The notes below the pieces were generated by a model. The model ran no database searches and was not told the DNA's origin. It saw only the letters and a program-made list of their open reading frames with translations. DNA of 64,000 nucleotides, from NCBI GenBank assembly GCA_037833965.1, contig AP031353.1:20524501-20588500 (forward strand), written 5' to 3'. The DNA is from Marchantia polymorpha subsp. ruderalis (Eukaryota; Streptophyta; Marchantiopsida; Marchantiales; Marchantiaceae). The position numbers and the translations under genes were made by a program. Positions 22,685 to 33,815 of this stretch are shown in pieces (position 1 is the first letter of the stretch; every line of letters begins with the position of its first letter).

Positions 22685-23727
22685 CTTCTCCGGTTGCCGG
22701 ATTTTATAAAGGCAGGCCACTTAAATTTTGCGGGCCATTTCCTACTTACTCCTCTACATTGCATCAAGCTTTCCAGCGGGAGAAAAGCCATGATCCTTAT
22801 ATGTACCGCTCGGGAAGCTCGCTCCATAAAAACCGGTCTAGCTCGTCCCATGAATTTTCGGCCATCGCAACGCCTCGGATCAACCTGCACTTGCACTTGT
22901 CAAGCGGATATATGGCAGCATCGACCTATCAGGTCTGACCTCTCTCCGAGAAAAATTCACGACTATTCAGTAACACAAGACTTAAGTGTTGTCTTTTAAA
23001 ATATTAGTACTTGGAGTTTAAAAACTCTAATGAGTGTTTGAGCCAATGTCCTTGTACATACTTCTTTCCTTAGCAAGAGCGTAGATAATCCACGCTTGGA
23101 TCCTAATAAGAGTGAATGTACAATATGTTGAAATTGTCGATACATCAAGTTAACCTCTACTTATATTTATTTATACTTACAAAGATTTATGGGGGAATCA
23201 CAAATGAAAAAATGATAAAAATTTCAGAAATTGGAACCAAAAATCAATAAATGTTATGGGTGTTACTGTACCCATCATTGATAACTTTTATCCCCAATTG
23301 AGATTGACTCACACATGAAGGTCTCTTGTTTGATGACGTCATCCAGGATTTCCATAATCTAGTTATTACTTCTTCCTCCCTTACAAAATACTTATTGCCA
23401 AATAATATAATTTGGATAAATATACCAAAGAGCTCGAATGACCAAAAAAATACTGCCTCATGCCTCACTAGTGTAGAAAATGCCAAAATGACGGACATAA
23501 AACTGACTTTGGAAGTGTGAATATTTATACATAACAATGATAAGAATATGAAGTTGCAAAGAACTTTTTCGTTCAGCAATCAGTATACGGCTTCCAATAG
23601 TTTAGTAGAGCTAACTCTTAGCTTGATAGTTTTTAAAGTTTTAACACACCCAACTATTATCATTAATGCTACCACCTCAAATAACTTCTGGGCTAGAAGA
23701 TGCTCAGATACTATATTTAGCAAACAT

Positions 23728-23775
23728 TGTAACATAATCCAGGATTATGTTACAGGATTAGGATTATTAATCCTA
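23728..23775. repeat. Perfect 27-bp palindrome followed by a perfect 17-bp palindrome
   Basis: The segment 23728-23754 has 13-bp perfect arms (TGTAACATAATCC and its complement) around a single A. Then 23759-23775 has 8-bp arms (TAGGATTA and its complement) around a single T. The GGATTA core is shared. Confidence 0.92.
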
Positions 23776-24719
23776 GGGATTTGTACATAGATGAGGCAAC
23801 ACAATTCTGCCAATACTTAGGGCCAAACCACACGACCTGCAGCGACAATGAATCCTTGACTGTTATTGGCACCCGAGGTCCCCCCTTATCACACGGGGGA
23901 GGGAGTGAGCGGGAATTTGATATATACTAGGTGGAAAATAAATCGACTTCTCCAAACTACTAGGCACTTACGCATGGAAATCCGGTTTTTCCGGAATATA
24001 TCGACTCCACGTATACTTTCGCGCCTTCTTGGGTTACTACTCCAAGGACTTCTTATCGCTGCGTTGCAATTAGTAGAGACATTTTTCACTCTTCTCGGTA
24101 ATGTGGTAGAGGTTATGGAATCGTCTCCAGTTGGCCAACTGAGCCTACGAAAACCTGGTTTTCTTATAGCCAAGAACTTGGGTGCAGGCTGCCGGTCGTG
24201 TGATAAGGCCCTTAGTGGGTGCTTTGGGTGAATTATTTAATAACTCTGAGGGACTTTTTTCCGTCATAGATGGAAAAATGCCTAGAAATAGCAACTTCCT
24301 AAAAATAGTCATATATTCCCTATCATGTTCCAATGTACGACATCGTTGTATCCTAGCCGTAAATGGATGATGTGGCCTAACCTGGAAGTGAGCAAATCAA
24401 TGGTGAAAAAATATGGAGAGTAAATTTACAAAGTTGATGTTCATGACTTCAAACTTTGTAGCGATCAAAACTTATTTGTAAATATGAAAGACGTCGCCTT
24501 AATAACATTAACAAGTGAAACCGTAAAAATCATCGTAAGTGTTTGATTTTTTTTTATAATACTAGATGAATAAATAAATAATCACATTTTAGCACTGCTA
24601 AAAATCAATACTTATTAAGTGCAATGCAATGCTTAATGCTTTTTTTTTTATCCAAGAATCAGGACTCTATGCTAGTTGTTTAGGTTTTTTTCCCTGGTCA
24701 GTGAATGCATGACTTGTAA

Positions 24720-24849
24720 TGTGATTTTCAACTTTTTAACACTTTGGGTCCCACAGGCTTGATCTATATACCATTTGGAACCTATGTGATTTTCAACTTT
24801 TTAACACTTTGGGTCCCACAGGCTTGATCTATATACCATTTGGAACCTA
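24720..24849 (+). repeat. Exact 65-bp tandem duplication
   Basis: Positions 24720-24784 and 24785-24849 are identical over all 65 bp and abut directly. The lack of any difference suggests a very recent event, or an assembly artefact. Non-coding. Confidence 0.95.
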
Positions 24850-26517
24850 TGAAGATTCTTTTCGAACGTCGATGCCAAAGAGTGAATATATAATATAAAA
24901 TCTCATTGATGTGCGAAGCAAATTAAATCTAATTAAAACCATTTTCACGTAACGCTTGGGGGCTGGAGCCGGGGATCCATACTTATAAATGAGTCGTTTG
25001 CATAGTATAGTCCCTTGACACCCAACCATCGATGTGATCCTCTGAGACGGTCATTCAATTAGAATGAAGATGTACGGACGAATATGTTTCATTCTATAAA
25101 ATACTTTTATTGGGGCCTGAAGTCTGTTGGAAATAATTAATTCTGAAGTCAAACCCGTCATTCTATGTCCCGGTTCCCTATAGACTTGGCTCAGCTCTGC
25201 ACGGGCCCCACATACTCATACGTACTTGAAAGCCCATACTACAATCGCGGGCGAATCCTTGCAGTCCCCACTTGCCTTGGGCTAGCATGTCGCATAGAAC
25301 AAACTCCCGCAGGTTACCCTCTCGGATATTAATATTAACATTTTGGATAACGGAATGTTTCGAGATCGGTGCTCGAAAGAAAACATGGGTTCTGCTTCGA
25401 GGTATCGGAAGACTCAGCAGGTCCATCATTCTCTGCTCCATCCAGATGCACAAGTCTGGTCATCATATCGGGTTACAGACACATGAGGTCACGGACGTAC
25501 AGTCGAAAAATGAAAGTGAAAACTTGCCTATCTTGGACATCGATTGAGCACATTAGTGCTCTCATCGAGTTGAATCGGGTTCAAGTGTCAATTATTGACT
25601 TCAAACGTTGACCTGTGGGAGATTTTTCCCCCAAGGAAAAGATCTTCCATGTCGCTCACTATTGTGGTCACTCACTTTCACGATGCCATGAAATAGAAAA
25701 GCCTCAAAGCTGACGATGATTTCTCCAAACGAACTTCTCAACGTCAGATCAGTTTCCGCTGTACGTGACACTCTCATATAAGTTATCTGTTAGAGTATAC
25801 TGCGAGTGGTGCGTTTGTTTCCTAGCGACATCGACGTGTGAATTATCTGCGGGGGAATCAGATTTACCAGATGTGTTTGGCGTTATTCCTGCAGATAGAA
25901 CTGGCCTGGTCCTTTGTGTAAAATGCAGTTGAGGGGGCTGCGGTGCCAATCAGAAGACAACAAAAATGAATCCTGCAGAGTTTGGGGAAAGATGATAAAT
26001 TTGTCAGGATCGTCATTCTCGGATCCCTCGGCAGTTTCAGAAATTTCCGCGCCGAATGACCTCGGTATGTCGTGACTGGGACGAGTACGCACGCGTAAGA
26101 TTCGGGAATCGCAGCCTATGAGAGCGATTCACGTCCACTGACGACGGCAAACTAAGAGCAAGGCAAAGAGCACGATTTCTCAAGGAGCTCTTACTGTAGC
26201 CAGGGATCGAGTGGAAAGCACCTCTAGCTCCGATTCGCTTTACGCCGTCCTCAGGCTTCGTCGCCTGGACCTAGGGGGCGGGCTGATGTTTAAGTTCACC
26301 TTCTGAGCTACGTTCAGAACTCAGGTCCATTGATAGTCACCTCGACCTTCGTCTGCTCGTCTGCAACTCGTCTGCGGCTTAAGAAGACATCGAGAGGAAT
26401 ATAGAGAACGTATTGTGTCGAGAGTGCATGCGGCTCCGGGGCGCTGGTTGAGTGCAGTCGAGCTAGAGCAGCAGACAGCGTTGGTACGAGGTACCAGAGC
26501 TGGGACGGTCTGTGAGT

Positions 26518-29500
26518 ATGAAATGCTTCGGTTTGTCCAGCTGCCTCACGGTCACTTGTGCTGCTGCCACCCCGTCTGCTCGCCCTAGAATAAAACTCAC
26601 GGTGCCTCAGGTGCCTAGATTCAGTACTTCCCGCCGTTTGGTCTTGCTTCCACCTCGGAGGCTGAATGAGAAGTTTGTGTGCAGAGCGATGTCGGTAGAT
26701 ACGGTGATTGACGCAATGCAGCCTCTGTACGCCAAGGCTGTGACTAGTTTGCCAGGTCCTCTCGCGGACCTGGTTCGGAATACTCTCGGAGAGCAGCTTA
26801 ATGTGTTGGGTGTGCTTCTCGCATTTGTGGTGATTTTCGTCTCGTTCATGCTCTCCGCCAGAGCGTTTGGCGGAGAGAAAAAAAACCTCCCCCCAAGTAA
26901 GTAATTCTAGCCTCTGCCACCATTGTCTTTTTCCTGCTGGCTGGTTGCCCGCGAATTTTGAACCCCCAAGAGGCGACCGAAATCTCTCTAATTCGCTGCA
27001 GGTCCTTGTCATTTTCAGGCATTCCAGGAGGCCTGCCAATTCTGGGCAATATGTTGCAGATGACTGACAAAAGACCACACAAAACTTTCTTCAAATGGGC
27101 TCAGGAGCATGGTCCTATCTTTCACGTGAAAACCGGCAGTATTAACAACGTCGTTATAAATTCCGCAGACCTTGCAAAAGAGGTGAGTACTCGACCTCGA
27201 TGAAAGCTCACATCTCTGCCAAACTCAAGACTTGAAGATTTATTCGCCATAATGTACCTGATGTGTAGGCTACTGTATATAGAATGAAGTCGAATTAAAG
27301 AGATGTGATGTTAGGCCACCGTGTGGTTGAACAAGAAGTTGTGTGCAGGACCTCGTTGGCCTCGTTGAACTTACTTCAAGGTTTCGTTCATGCCCAGGTC
27401 ATGGTCACCAATTTTGACTCGATCTCAACGAGGAGGATGACCACCGCCATGTGGATTTTGACCGAGAAGAAAATGGTGGCGATGTCCGATTACGGAGATG
27501 AGCACCGTATGCTGAAGAAGATGGTTGTAGGAAATTTGCTCGGAATTACCACTCAGGTTGACTCTCGAGCTTTACTTTCTGTCGTTTCATTCGAGACTCG
27601 ATCGATGAATTTGAACGGTTTGTTTTGATGGTCTCTTGGTCCACTTTTGGACCCCCGTGGGCTTTCGTTTCATTCTCCAATCATTTTGTGATCCCACCAG
27701 AGAGCAAATCGTGGAATCCGGGAGGACGCACTCAACACGATGATTGATGACATCTTCAAAGATCTGAAAGGAACAGAAGGCATGGTAGACATCCGAGAGT
27801 GCATAAAATATGCACTTTTTCCTTTCTCCATGCGGCAGGTACTTTCTTCTCGATAACGCTACGCACCTCGCCATGATTTCTTCACCACTGAGTATCGGTT
27901 GCCTTCAATTCTATATTGCGGTCACGGACTGCGAATTTTGATTTCTAGATCCAGGAATTTGAGATAATCCTCAGCCCGCCCGAGCACGGGAACTTTCAGC
28001 AGCCAACAAAAGGGGATTGGTGCGATGGCAGGTGTTCGGGTATGCTCCGGAGAAACTGTTCGTGGAAGGAATTGGGGAGCTCGGCAAGTGGGATATCTTC
28101 AATATTCTGGTCATTGACCCCTTGAAGCATGTCATCGAAGTAGACTGGAGGAACTTTTTTCCGGCTCTTTCCTGGGTTCCAAATTCAGCATTAGAGACCC
28201 GAGTGAAGAATACTCACGACAGGAAGCTGAAGGTTGTCGGCGCTTTGATCGAAGAACAGCGCAAGCAACTCCAGACTCGGGTGCGTGCCAACTGCTAAAA
28301 TTCCTATCTCGCTGATAAGCTGATTGTGCGCGTCAATTCGGAGCTGTTGTTGACTTTGCCATGGTGTGAAATCCAGGAACCTACCAAGTGCTATGCCGAT
28401 ATCGTGCTCACGGAGTTTCCGAATTTATCTCCGATTCTCTTGAAGCACAGTATCTGGGAGCCCATCATCGAGAGCGCAGATACGACCCTTGTCACTTCAG
28501 AGTGGGCTCTATACGAAATTGCCAAAGATCCGAAGATGCAGGTGATTCTACCGCCCCATTTCCCTCGGATTTCAATTTCATGAATCAATTTCATGCCAGT
28601 CAATGGGTTTGTCAGTGTGCCTCACGGTGGACGTCGCCTGATTGCAGGAACGTCTTTATTCCGAGATCATCAGCGTTACGGGGAATAAGCGCATGGTCAC
28701 GGAGGACGATCTTGCCAATCTCCCCCTCCTCGAGGCTATAGTGAAGGAAACGCTGCGACATTACGCTCCAGTCACATTGCTTCCTCCCCGTTATGTCAGC
28801 GCGGACGTCAAAATCGGCGGATATGACATTCCCAAAGATTGGGACGTGAGTACATCCTTCCGCTACCACTGAATCTTCTTCTCATCTGCTGGATTTCTCG
28901 ACATAAGTAGACTCAAAGGCACTTTCCCGGCTCTCGGGCGTCTCTCTATTTGCTCGCTTTCACCTTACTATCCATCAGTTGCTCTATCTTGTCCGCTGCC
29001 CTGCTATGCTACGCAATCATTTCACTTGTGTTTGTTCTGTGGGATCGGCGGGGAAACTCTTCCCTTCTTACAAGCGATTCATTGGTTCAAGTCTCACAGG
29101 GTTTAGAGTTTCTTCGTTAGAAAGCGCACGGTCGCAGCCATCGATGCCCATCATCGAATTTCCACCTCTGGAGTTTCAGTGAGGCGGCGCAGATAGAGAG
29201 TCATTGCACCTTCACGTATTAGTTGTTGGTTTTGATTGCCACCCTGAGTTCCCACTCTCCGTCTTCCAGGAGCCACAGTTGTGGTTTGTGGGCGATATTG
29301 CCGACCTTCTCTTAATTCGCTACGGTCTAGGCTAGCTGACGACCCGATTCCACCATGAGGGAACTCGGAGGCGAATAGAAGGAAGCTGATAGATTTTGAT
29401 TCTGTGTGGTGTAGACTGTGTGATCCACCGGCAAGATCAAGGCTAGCTGAACGGTTTTCGTCAATGTGTCTGTCTGACTGCAGGTATTGATCAATATCTA

Positions 29501-29924
29501 CGGCATCAACTGGGATCCGAAAGTGTGGAAGAATCCCGAGGTGTGGAATCCTGACAGATGCCTGGGGGATAAATCTCTGGATTTGGGGATTAAGGATTTT
29601 CGAATTCTGTCATTCGGAGGCGGTAAGCGCATGTGTGCCGGAATGACCCAAGCCTTTGCGATCATACCCATGAACATCGCCGCCATAGTGCAGCACTTCG
29701 AGTTGACCCTGCCTCCGAATGAGAACGTCAATGCTCAGGATACCGTGTATCTCACCTCCCACAAACTGCATCCGCTCCGAGCTTTTGCCAGGCCTCGAGT
29801 GAGCCAAAGGCTTCCGAAAGGCCAGACTTCTTCCTCTTTAGACGATTCATCATCACAAAGGTGTCCGGCACATGGCTCCTCATTACAAGATACTCCAGCG
29901 AACGGCTGTCCAGCGAAGATTTAA
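26518..29924 (+). CDS. KO: ent-Kaurene oxidase, cytochrome P450 CYP701 family
   Basis: Eight exons: 26518-26896, 27019-27182, 27398-27556, 27701-27838, 28032-28280, 28377-28541, 28648-28845, 29484-29924; all joins keep frame, giving 630 residues. The P450 oxidises the C-19 methyl of ent-kaurene in three steps to ent-kaurenoic acid, on the route to gibberellins and bryophyte kaurene-derived signals. Seen in order: a membrane helix (NVLGVLLAFVVIFVSFML), the proline hinge LPPSIPGGLPILGN, MVAMSDYGDEHRMLKK, the I-helix ESADTTLVTSEWA, the K-helix KETLRHY, and haem-binding FGGGKRMCAG with Cys535 (codon 29634-29636). SIWEPIIESADTTLVTSEWA and PMNIAAIVQH recall the moss CYP701B type. From the first ATG there are 57 extra residues rich in Ser, Thr and Arg that look like a transit peptide; the next Met (26689) gives the usual N-terminus and 573 residues. 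A Ser-rich tail of about 35 residues extends past the normal end. Confidence 0.95.
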
Positions 29925-30715
29925 GTGGCCTCCAACTGCGAAGGGCAATGTACATATTACAGCTTCTTCTTAGGTGAGATTTGCAAACAGTCAAACCAAA
30001 ATAAACTGAGTAGAGCACACAAGTAGCCGGTTTTGACACCAGTGAATCTGCTTACAGCAGATAGTGCTACAGCACGATTGTAAACTGTTTGTACAACATG
30101 TAAAAGCCACGAGAAATTTTTTGATCCATGTCTCACCCACAATATTCCTTGTCAGATGATTTCTCGATGGATATATTTTTCTTGCATTCAATTCATTCCG
30201 ATACCCTATTGAATGTGTAGATATATACACATCGTTATTTTAGTCGCTCTTTCGGTGGTTTGGGAACGAGGTTCTGTCGGAGTCCACTAGCTCGTTCGCC
30301 TCACAACTTTCTTCACGGGAGAGTTTGGCTCTCTTGGGCCTTTTTACTGGTGTTCAAGCAGCTGCAAGTCTTTGTTGTCACGAATGAGATGTACGACATT
30401 GGTGCTTGCTTCAGAGGAGCTGGGGATATGGCATTTTGCATCTCTGCCGCGCTTCTCTGGCGCGGTACGCACAACAGACGAGCTTGTTCTGAACATACCT
30501 CTCTCAGGGAAACGTTGTAATAAAACTGTAATGCTTCAAACAACTGGACACTCTTTTGGCCGTAGGAGCCATTGATTTCCTTTCTCAGCCAGCAGCTAGA
30601 AAGGTGTCGAGAACTGGACTGGTACGTCTCGTCAACAGGGTAGGGCTATATTCAGCTCGAGCGTTACTTCAAACTCTCGCATCGAGGAACGCGGCTTCCT
30701 TTTCCTGTCTGTGGT

Positions 30716-30740
30716 ATCGTACTTGCACTGCAAGTACGAT
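30716..30740. repeat. Perfect 25-bp palindrome
   Basis: Twelve-base perfect arms (ATCGTACTTGCA and its complement) surround a single C. It lies in non-coding DNA next to a motif-rich block. Confidence 0.92.
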
Positions 30741-30759
30741 GAATGAGAGCCCAACATTA

Positions 30760-30970
30760 GGTACCCAAACCATGCCCAAACCCACCCATGCCCATGGGTT
30801 TTGGGTGACAATAATTTTCCATGGATGGGCATGGGAGGCACAAGTAATGTTATGGGCACTGTTTGTCAGATTCAACGAAGAATTGGTGTAACCGGTTAAT
30901 ACACATAACACAATTGGCGTAATTTGAATAGCATGGGTGGGCACATGTAATGCTATGGGTGGGCATAGGT
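30760..30970. repeat. Block of CCCATGCCC / GGGCATGGG repeats in both orientations
   Basis: Motifs such as ACCCAAACC, CCCACCCATGCCC, ATGGGTTTTGGGT, GGATGGGCATGGG, CATGGGTGGGC and TATGGGTGGGC recur on both strands over about 200 bp. Dense copies of one short motif in both orientations resemble the subterminal repeats of small hAT-like elements, but I cannot define ends or a target duplication. Confidence 0.4.
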
Positions 30971-32930
30971 CGCTGCTGATGGTTATGGTCTGGTCTGGGT
31001 ACAGATTTGAAGTAAAATGTTGGCCTCTGACTTGCGGTGAGCAGGACCACTCTGTCTATTGCCCACTAGGGGTTCTCAATACACCCATAGCCATTTATAG
31101 CAGTAATGTAGCAGGGTTGAACGGGTTCCGGTAGACGATTTTATGGGTTACATAGAATTTATTCCATAAATTCTATAAGCAAGAATTTGTTATCCAAGGC
31201 TTTGTGTGTTCTGAAGATATTCACTTTTAACTGGCACACGCACAATATTTTGTAGGGACCCACAAACATTATTTGTCGGATTACGAGACCATCATGGTGC
31301 AGTTTAGAAACCCTCCTGGAGAATCTGGCAAAAATTTGTTGGAGAGGAGGGCACTTGTCCCTACCGCGTAACAGCGTCTACCACATCACCAGCCCTGGAC
31401 GTACCCTGTGGGACCTCCATAGAGGGTCAGGCTTTTAGACCAGAGAGCCATGCAGTGCAATTTAATGCTTAGCTACGCAGTTGAAGAAAAACTCATCCTT
31501 GACGTCGATAGGGTAGAATACCAAGTTTCAATCCGTCCGTTCGATTTTCAAACTTTAGTCAAGCCTGGTCCTTGTCCTGCGCACTACTTGTTCCAGACGG
31601 CCACAAGTGCATACCTTTCCGCTGCAGATTTTGTCGCAAATCAGCGAATCAGAATGCAGTGTAAGAAAAACACCGGTGCTGACTAACATGGGATCAACAC
31701 ACAATAGATTCCATCCATCAAGGCCGGAGCCAGGGTGTTATTCAGCTCTCCTTACTGACTATCGCCGGGAAAAAAGCCATTATTTTCGACACGGCACAAA
31801 GGCTGGCAGAAAGCTCGTATCATAGAATATAAAAATGAGGCCAGCACGTGACCTGTCCGTCCACTGGCTCGATGGATATCTCGCTAGTCAAGTGCTACAC
31901 ATGGAATCAGCCTGAAGAACTAACGTGTCGATGCCAAGGAAGGAAGAGCTTCTTGAGAAAAGCTAGCAGCCTGATGCCTTTACAGCTGAACATCCCAGAA
32001 GCATATGCCGTGATGGCATACATTCCTAACATCAACGAAAGGAAGAAAAGGTGCACTGGTGATGACCACTCGGAATTCAACAAACCCTTCCCATACCAAG
32101 AGCAAAAAACACATCCCAGAAACCGACGCTGTAAAGTACTAGCGGTAATGCTGGAATTTACGAGCCTAATCTGAAGCTTCACCAAGGGCTGTCATAGGAT
32201 ATATTAAATGAGGATCCCAAAGTGTTCATTGCACTTTTGAAACTTTGTCCTCGCATGCTACTTCTAGTTTTGTTCACTGGTTTGCTTCTTCTGAGAGTTA
32301 TGCCAGCAGGATATGAAATTAAAGCATAACAAACTCTTAGACTTCAGGCCGAAGTTTCTCTTGTCAACACATGCTCATTCATAACGAACCACAGATTGGA
32401 TGTCAGCGCTGAGAGACACCGAAACTCAACCTCAGAGACTAGATTCCTTCCAACCAAGATGCGTTATCCAGTTGGATTCAAATAAACTTCAAGTCCCTAT
32501 TGGCGAAGATGCCCTCACGTGCTAAAGCGCTTCACGAAGCTACGAAAACTCCAATCTTTTCACATAAACTCCAAAATACCGCAACCGGCTCATTCTTCAT
32601 GCACATTCTTTACTAAGATCATCTGGCAGTTGCTCGCACACCAAGCACGACAACAGCGAAACATACCGACCTCCGTGAAACCCTGATTGTCCAGCTACTG
32701 CTATATTTTCAAGTCGGTTATTAAAGCCCTTATGTGCGTAAATAATACACGGCAAGCTTAACCGAGAAGCAACTTAATACTCTGCAACAATATTTTACCT
32801 CGATGTATTGCATGGGCATTAGCTGCTGCTAATCAAAACTTATGTCATATCGTAATCATGCTAGTGGAAACCGCGTTTTAATTTGTGGATAGCATTACCC
32901 AACGGCTACTTCTGAAGTCGTGTGGGCGAG

Positions 32931-33815
32931 CATGATTAGCGTAAACTGCAAGAATGAGCAAAGCCTAACTGCGGTCAAACTCGATTAGCGCGAGGCTCGG
33001 AGACGAACGGCTGAGGGGAGATGGTTAGCGCAAACTGCAATTATGAGCATGCATGCTTAACTGCGGTCGAGCTCGATGAGCGCGAGTCAAAGACGAAGCG
33101 CTGAGGGGAGCCATGTTTAGCGTAAACTGCAATAATGAGCATGCTGCACTGCGGTCGAGCTCGATTACCTTGAGGCCGGGGACGAAGGGGTCAGGGGGGC
33201 ATGATTAGCGTAAGCTGCATTACTGAGCCTGCCTAACTGCGGTCGACCTCCATTAGCGCCAGGGTCGGAGACGAAGGGCTGAGTGGGGCATGTTTAATGT
33301 AAACAACATTACTGAGCATGCCTAACTGCGGTCAACCTCGATTAGCGCCAGGGTCGGAGACTAAGGGCTGAGGGGGGCATGTTTAAGGTAAACTGCATTA
33401 CTGAGCCTGCCTTACTGTGGTCAACCTCGATTAGCGCCCGGGTCGAAGACGAATGGCTGAGGGGTGAATGTTTAACGTAAACTGCATTGCTGAGCCTGCC
33501 TAACTACGGTCAACCTCGATTAGCGCCCAGGTCGTAGACGAAGGGCTGAGGGGCCATGTTTAACGTAAACTGCATTGCTGAGCCTGCCTAACTGCGGTCA
33601 ACGTCGATTACCGCCAGGGTCGGAGACTAAGGGCTGAGGGGGGCATGTTTAAGGTAAACTGCATTGCTGAGCCTGCCTAACTACGGTCAACCTCGATTAG
33701 CGCCCGGGTCGGAGACGAAGGGCTGAGGGGCCATGTTTAACGTAAACTGCATTGCTGAGCCTGCCTAACTGCGGTCAATCTCGATTAGCACCAGGGTCGG
33801 AAGGGCTGAGGCTCG
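32931..33815 (+). repeat. Minisatellite, about ten copies of an 88-92-bp unit
   Basis: A shared point in each unit (the ATG of catg-tta-gcgtaaactgca) falls at 32932, 33021, 33113, 33201, 33290, 33379, 33468, 33556, 33645 and 33733, so the spacing is 88-92 bp and mostly 89. Each unit contains AACTGCATT-CTGAGC, GCCTAACTGCGGTC, CTCGATTAGCGCC and AGACGAAGGGCTGAGGGG. The first three copies are the most divergent and the last five or six the most alike; the tenth is cut short near 33815. The array lies about 1.2 kb upstream of the Rab-GAP start codon. The units do not hold a conserved open frame. Confidence 0.96.

Larger units (their letters stand above)
18415..26517. other. Large gene-poor region between EBP2 and the kaurene oxidase
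   Basis: Eight kilobases with no recognisable coding exon. The left part (to about 18790) includes the EBP2 3' untranslated region; roughly the last 400 bp should be the leader and promoter of the kaurene oxidase gene. Between them the DNA is AT-rich, with TA microsatellites, several perfect palindromes and one tandem duplication, listed separately. The open frames (for example 19906-20238, 22594-22938 and 23866-24231) match nothing I know and look random. Decayed transposon DNA is likely but I cannot name a family. Confidence 0.5.
29925..32930. other. Gene-poor region between the kaurene oxidase and the minisatellite
   Basis: After the probable 3' untranslated region of the kaurene oxidase, this holds only short open frames. 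A 25-bp perfect palindrome lies at 30716-30740, and a block rich in CCCATGCCC/GGGCATGGG motifs at about 30760-30970. I recognise no exon. Confidence 0.5.

Noticed and set aside
23866..24231. Plus-strand frame of 121 codons with a hydrophobic middle
   Set aside because: It resembles no known protein, an equally long frame lies on the opposite strand, and there are no splice or domain signals.
26314..27078. 254-codon minus-strand frame over the start of the kaurene oxidase
   Set aside because: It is the antisense shadow of the first kaurene oxidase exon and intron, with no family similarity.
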